DNA from: Desulfobacca acetoxidans
Lineage (GTDB): Bacteria > Desulfobacterota > Desulfobaccia > Desulfobaccales > 0-14-0-80-60-11
Assembly: GCA_022736495.1 (NCBI GenBank)
Contig: DZCR01000099.1
Span: 1-9,669 of the forward strand
Direction: 5' to 3'
DNA length: 9,669 nucleotides
The position numbers and the translations under genes are program-made. Of this stretch, positions 6,885-9,669 are shown one piece after another. Numbering within the stretch: position 1 is the stretch's first letter; the number at the start of each line of letters is the position of its first letter. The notes under the pieces were generated by a model. That model had not been told where the DNA came from. It was given only the letters and a program-made list of their open reading frames with translations, and did no database searches.

Positions 6885-7889
6885 CTACTGCACCATCGCT
6901 TCCAAGGCGTCCAGGTTTTTGCGCAACCCCAGGGCAATGAGGGTGTCCCCAGCCAAGATAGTGGTATCGTGGCTGGGATTGAAGAGCATCTCGCCATCGG
7001 CCCGCTTGATGGCCACCAGGATCAGGCCCAATTTTTGGCGAAGGCCCGAGTCTTCTAAAGGCACTCCCAGGAGGGCTGAGGTCTGGCCCACGGCGATCTC
7101 CTCCATGCTCCACTCCACCCCCTCCTTCATGGCCAATTCCATGAAGGTCGTCACCGTGGGATGCAAAATGGTATGGGCCATCTTCTGCCCACCCATCTGA
7201 TAAGGCGACTCTACCTTGTTGGCCCCGGCTCGGAGGAGCTTATTTTCCGAGCCCGGTTCTTCGCTCCGGGCTATGATAAAGATTTGCGGATTAAGGCTGC
7301 GAGCCGTCAGGACAATGTAAACGTTGTCGGCATCTGTGGACACTACCGCTACCAGCCCCTTGGCCCGCTCGATCCCCGCCTCCAACAGGACTTCGTCCCG
7401 GGTGGCGTCGCCGGCAACGAAGGAATAACCCAATTCCTCCAGGCGGGGGGCCAAATCCAGTGCTTTATCGATGATCACCAGGGAAATCTCCCGCTCCTGG
7501 AGCTGCCGGGCGATAATTTCCCCGATGCGACCGAAGCCGCAGATAATGTAATGATTTTTTAGCCTGCGGATGTGTTTGATCAATTTGCGCTTTCCTAAGG
7601 CGGACCGGATTTCCCCTTCGATCACCACCCGGGCCAGGGAACCCACGATATAGAGCATGACCCCCATCCCGGTAAGGATGAGCACCATATTGTAAATTCG
7701 CCCAACCCGGTTTAGGGGGTGAATCTCCCCGTAGCCCACGGTGGTCAGGGTGGTCACCGTCATGTACAGGGCGTCAAAGAAATCCCAGCCTTCCAACCAG
7801 ACAAAACCCAGGCTGCCGATCACCAAAAGGCCGACCAGTAAAGCAGCCCACTGGGCGATTTTACGGAAGGTTACCATGCGCCCGGACAC
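6885..7889 (-). CDS. Two-TM potassium channel with cytoplasmic RCK (TrkA-N/TrkA-C) domain
   Basis: A 334-residue MthK-like K+ channel subunit of the inner membrane; four subunits would form the pore, with RCK domains forming a ligand-controlled gating ring. TM1 is about residues 13-33. The pore helix and selectivity filter TLTTVGYGE are at 47-55, with the canonical TVGYG intact. TM2 is about 66-89. The RCK N-domain (about 112-230) has a Rossmann loop CGFGRIG (117-123) and D141 at the end of the second strand, so nucleotide or ion ligands are possible. A TrkA-C domain (about 253-330) follows. The likely start is GTG at 7889; ATG at 7877 would shorten the protein by four residues with no effect on domains, and neither has a strong ribosome site. 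The gene has its own promoter-like region upstream, so it is probably regulated separately from the fusion-enzyme gene. The ligand is not identifiable from sequence. Confidence 0.93.
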   Translation of the reverse strand: MSGRMVTFRKIAQWAALLVGLLVIGSLGFVWLEGWDFFDALYMTVTTLTTVGYGEIHPLNRVGRIYNMVLILTGMGVMLYIVGSLARVVIEGEIRSALGKRKLIKHIRRLKNHYIICGFGRIGEIIARQLQEREISLVIIDKALDLAPRLEELGYSFVAGDATRDEVLLEAGIERAKGLVAVVSTDADNVYIVLTARSLNPQIFIIARSEEPGSENKLLRAGANKVESPYQMGGQKMAHTILHPTVTTFMELAMKEGVEWSMEEIAVGQTSALLGVPLEDSGLRQKLGLILVAIKRADGEMLFNPSHDTTILAGDTLIALGLRKNLDALEAMVQ

Positions 7890-7981
7890 TCTGCAAGTTT
7901 CCGCATAAGGCAGCTAAAGAGTTTGCAATCCCTGGTCATCTCTCCCGCCGGGGCGCACCCATCCGGTGCTTCCGGTGACAG

Positions 7982-8006
7982 AGATGTCAGCATACATAAG
8001 ACATCT
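7982..8006. promoter_or_regulatory. Putative operator: inverted repeat over the channel promoter -10
   Basis: AGATGTC (7982-7988) and GACATCT (8000-8006) are a perfect 7-bp inverted repeat with 11 bp between them. Their centres are 18 bp apart, and they flank the putative -10 hexamer at 7993-7998. A third half-site, GATGTC at 8014-8019, overlaps the -35. The arrangement suits a dimeric repressor, but no regulator gene is in the window. Confidence 0.4.
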
Positions 8007-8021
8007 GGGTCCGGATGTCAA
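7993..8021 (-). promoter_or_regulatory. Sigma-70-type promoter for the K+ channel gene
   Basis: On the minus strand, a consensus -35 TTGACA (8021-8016) is followed after 17 bp by TATGTA (7998-7993) as -10. The -35 and spacing are ideal; the -10 matches TATAAT at only three positions, mainly its first three. It would give a leader of about 100 nt before the channel start. Confidence 0.5.
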
Positions 8022-8149
8022 ACTCTCGCGTCGCTTTGCCAACTGCTCGACAGACTGCGTTGTTAAAGTTAATATTTAGGACAACATGTGGCCAACATAA
8101 TTCGGCCTACACCGGCGTATGCTACCTTCCTTTTCGCCTTTTCCCCCCA

Positions 8150-9669
8150 TTATCCTGATATCAGCTCCTCGGCCACGTAGGCGTCCGTAACCAGCACATT
8201 AAAATACTGCCCCTTGAGGCAGGCCCGGATGGCCTCGGTCTTTTCCAGGCCGCCGGCCACCGCCACCACGTAGCGGTCACTCTTGGCGGCGCGCTCCCGG
8301 AGTTCCAGGGCCCCCACCCCGATGACCCGCCGGGTCAGGGCCGCCAGTTCCTGGTCTTTGCCATCCAGCAGTGGCTCACCCTGGGCATCGATGGGCGTAT
8401 GGTTGATCTCACCCACCACGCCTTTGGCCTTCAGGTCCTCTGCGGTCAACCCCATCTCCTGGTCGGCAAAGGCCCGGAACCCGGGCATGGGTCCCGTCAG
8501 ATAGCCGATGCCCAGCACCATGATATCTACGTCCCAAATTTCCCGGTAGATCTGCTGGAGCTTGGGGTTGGCCGACATCTGCTTGTCGTATTCTTCCTTG
8601 GTCTTCACCGGAATAGTGGGCAGGGTATAGGCCTTGGCATCGGGATACTTGGTGCTCATCAGGCCCACCATGGCGTTGGCCGTCAGCCCGGGCATGGTCA
8701 GGATGGGAGTCAGGGTCAAGGGATAGAGGTGCAGGCCAGTAAGGCGTTCCGGCTCCAGATAGGAAATGAGGTGATAGAGGGTCTTGCCGCCGGAAAGCCC
8801 GATTTTGGCGCCGGGCCAGGCGATTTCCTCCAGGTAATAGGCGCCTTCCCGGGCCACGGTCTTCTGGATAGCTCCCAGGTCTTTGATCCCGGGGTCCACC
8901 ACTCGCAGTTCTCGAAGATGCGGGTAACGCTTCTTGAGCTGCTCTTCCAGGTCACTCCGGCGGGGGATGGCCGATTTCTCGAAGATAAAGGCCATGACCT
9001 GGGGCAAGGTGGTGTATTCCATGTCGTGCAGCCCCAGGCGGTGGGGCTCGAATGGCCCGTGACGCCGCATGTAGTTGGCCACCTGGTTCGCCTCTTTCCG
9101 CACTTCATCAAAGGCCACGTCCGCAAACATATCCAGGGGACCCAGGAGTTTCCCCTCGCATAACTGGTAGCCCGCGGCAATCACCCGGGGTGGGCCGTCA
9201 AAGCGACTGGGAATGGCGTCCTTAAAGGCCACCGGCATCAGGGGGCCGTGGTGTGAGCCCCGCATCCAGCCCTCCACCAAGTGGGGAAAGGCGAAAGGCT
9301 CCAGCACCTCCCCCACTGCGGGAAAACCCGACTGGCAGCGAATAATCATCACCGGGTCGTCTTTGCCTACGTAACGCCCGGCCAGGAGGCCCAGCTTCTG
9401 GGAAGAGGCCGCGGCCGCCACTTCATTATCTTTTTTACGGTAAATGTTCTCGATAAGGTAACGTCCCGGGGTGCCGATCAGCACCAACAGGTCGTACATG
9501 TCCTCGGGGCAAGATAAAATCCATTCCTTGTGCTCGATGGCGTCGATCACCCGGAAACGGAAGCCCCGGTGCATGTTGGGGTCGATGACTAGACCTACCG
9601 TGGTGAAAGGGTCGGCAAAGATGCGGAACAAGGGCAGGTTCCAGGCGCCGGGAGAGGTTTTGTCGGCCA
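8150..9669 (-). CDS. Class V FBP aldolase/phosphatase fused to SorC/CggR-type sugar-binding domain (5' end outside window)
   Basis: A partial gene whose frame is open through the right edge. Residues are numbered from the TTG at 9631, which is not the real start: the 12 preceding codons read ADKTSPGAWNLP, matching the family. About residues 1-215 are the C-terminal two thirds of archaeal-type fructose-1,6-bisphosphate aldolase/phosphatase, which condenses DHAP and GAP to FBP and dephosphorylates it to F6P. FADPFTTVGLVIDP (5-18), YVGKDDP (87-93), SGFPAVGEVLEPFAFPHLV (101-119), GWMRGSHHGPLMPV (121-134) and MEYTTLP (204-210) are present. Spacing to known enzymes places the Schiff-base lysine at K90, with tyrosines Y87 and Y206. 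About 228-493 are a SorC/CggR sugar-binding domain: DLEEQLKKRY (227-236), GLSGGKT (278-284), MVLGIGYL (371-378), VVGEINHTPID (405-415), VVAVAGG (455-461), NVLVTDAYVAEEL (478-490). No helix-turn-helix lies between. About 130 N-terminal residues are missing. The cell probably uses it in gluconeogenesis in the cytoplasm. Confidence 0.9.
   Translation of the reverse strand, partial: ADKTSPGAWNLPLFRIFADPFTTVGLVIDPNMHRGFRFRVIDAIEHKEWILSCPEDMYDLLVLIGTPGRYLIENIYRKKDNEVAAAASSQKLGLLAGRYVGKDDPVMIIRCQSGFPAVGEVLEPFAFPHLVEGWMRGSHHGPLMPVAFKDAIPSRFDGPPRVIAAGYQLCEGKLLGPLDMFADVAFDEVRKEANQVANYMRRHGPFEPHRLGLHDMEYTTLPQVMAFIFEKSAIPRRSDLEEQLKKRYPHLRELRVVDPGIKDLGAIQKTVAREGAYYLEEIAWPGAKIGLSGGKTLYHLISYLEPERLTGLHLYPLTLTPILTMPGLTANAMVGLMSTKYPDAKAYTLPTIPVKTKEEYDKQMSANPKLQQIYREIWDVDIMVLGIGYLTGPMPGFRAFADQEMGLTAEDLKAKGVVGEINHTPIDAQGEPLLDGKDQELAALTRRVIGVGALELRERAAKSDRYVVAVAGGLEKTEAIRACLKGQYFNVLVTDAYVAEELISG

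Noticed and set aside
6427..7200. 257-codon plus-strand frame across the hydrolase-channel boundary.
   Set aside because: Antisense to two genes with clear catalytic or filter motifs; the composition (Pro, Ser, Arg-rich) is typical of a shadow frame.
8109..8120. Near-palindrome TACACCGGCGTA downstream of the fusion gene.
   Set aside because: Imperfect, short, with no T tract and no link to a promoter; not distinguishable from chance.
8399..9163. 254-codon plus-strand open frame opposite the fusion enzyme.
   Set aside because: It lies wholly antisense to a well-supported gene in GC-rich DNA, is rich in Gly, His and Gln with no motif, and is a reading-frame shadow.
1..9669. CRISPR arrays, tRNA or rRNA genes, insertion sequences.
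   Set aside because: No regularly spaced repeats, no tRNA- or rRNA-like segments, and no transposase motifs or terminal repeats were seen, even around the AT-rich block.

Overview
The window looks like a chromosomal piece of a GC-rich, probably anaerobic bacterium. An archaeal-type (class V) fructose-1,6-bisphosphate aldolase/phosphatase next to ordinary bacterial genes, and the general look of the proteins, suggest a Desulfobacca- or Syntrophobacter-like member of the Desulfobacterota. That placement is an impression, not a demonstrated assignment. Base composition is uneven: recJ, the metal-dependent hydrolase, the K+ channel and the sugar-enzyme gene are GC-rich, while the left-end glycosyltransferase and the block at about 3843-6086 are visibly AT-rich, as expected for accessory or transferred genes.

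Layout. The plus-strand part (1-2025) holds a Core-2/I-branching-type glycosyltransferase (85-918), about 330 bp of non-coding DNA with several inverted repeats, and a secreted TPR protein (1252-2025). Everything to the right is on the minus strand. Read in transcription order from the right edge it is: a class V FBP aldolase/phosphatase fused to a SorC/CggR-type sugar-binding domain (9669-8150, its N-terminus outside the window); a 260-bp gap with a promoter and operator-like inverted repeat; a two-TM K+ channel with an RCK domain (7889-6885); a UPF0173 metallo-beta-lactamase-fold hydrolase (6812-6099); a SAM-dependent methyltransferase (6086-5361); a DNA methyltransferase fused to an Mrr-like nuclease domain (5324-3843); and recJ (3821-2115). 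The last four are closely spaced (12, 36 and about 21 bp) and are probably co-transcribed. recJ converges on the TPR gene over a hairpin at 2097-2125.

How they fit together. There is no single pathway. The fusion enzyme belongs to gluconeogenesis; the channel and its promoter form a separate ion-homeostasis unit; the methyltransferase-nuclease fusion looks like a one-gene restriction-modification or defence module placed directly upstream of the housekeeping nuclease recJ.

The most interesting object is the fusion at 8150-9669. An enzyme that makes and dephosphorylates fructose-1,6-bisphosphate carries, in place of a free C-terminus, the effector-binding half of a transcription-factor family whose member CggR senses fructose-1,6-bisphosphate. 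The helix-turn-helix is absent, so a DNA-binding regulator's sensor may have become an allosteric domain of the enzyme.
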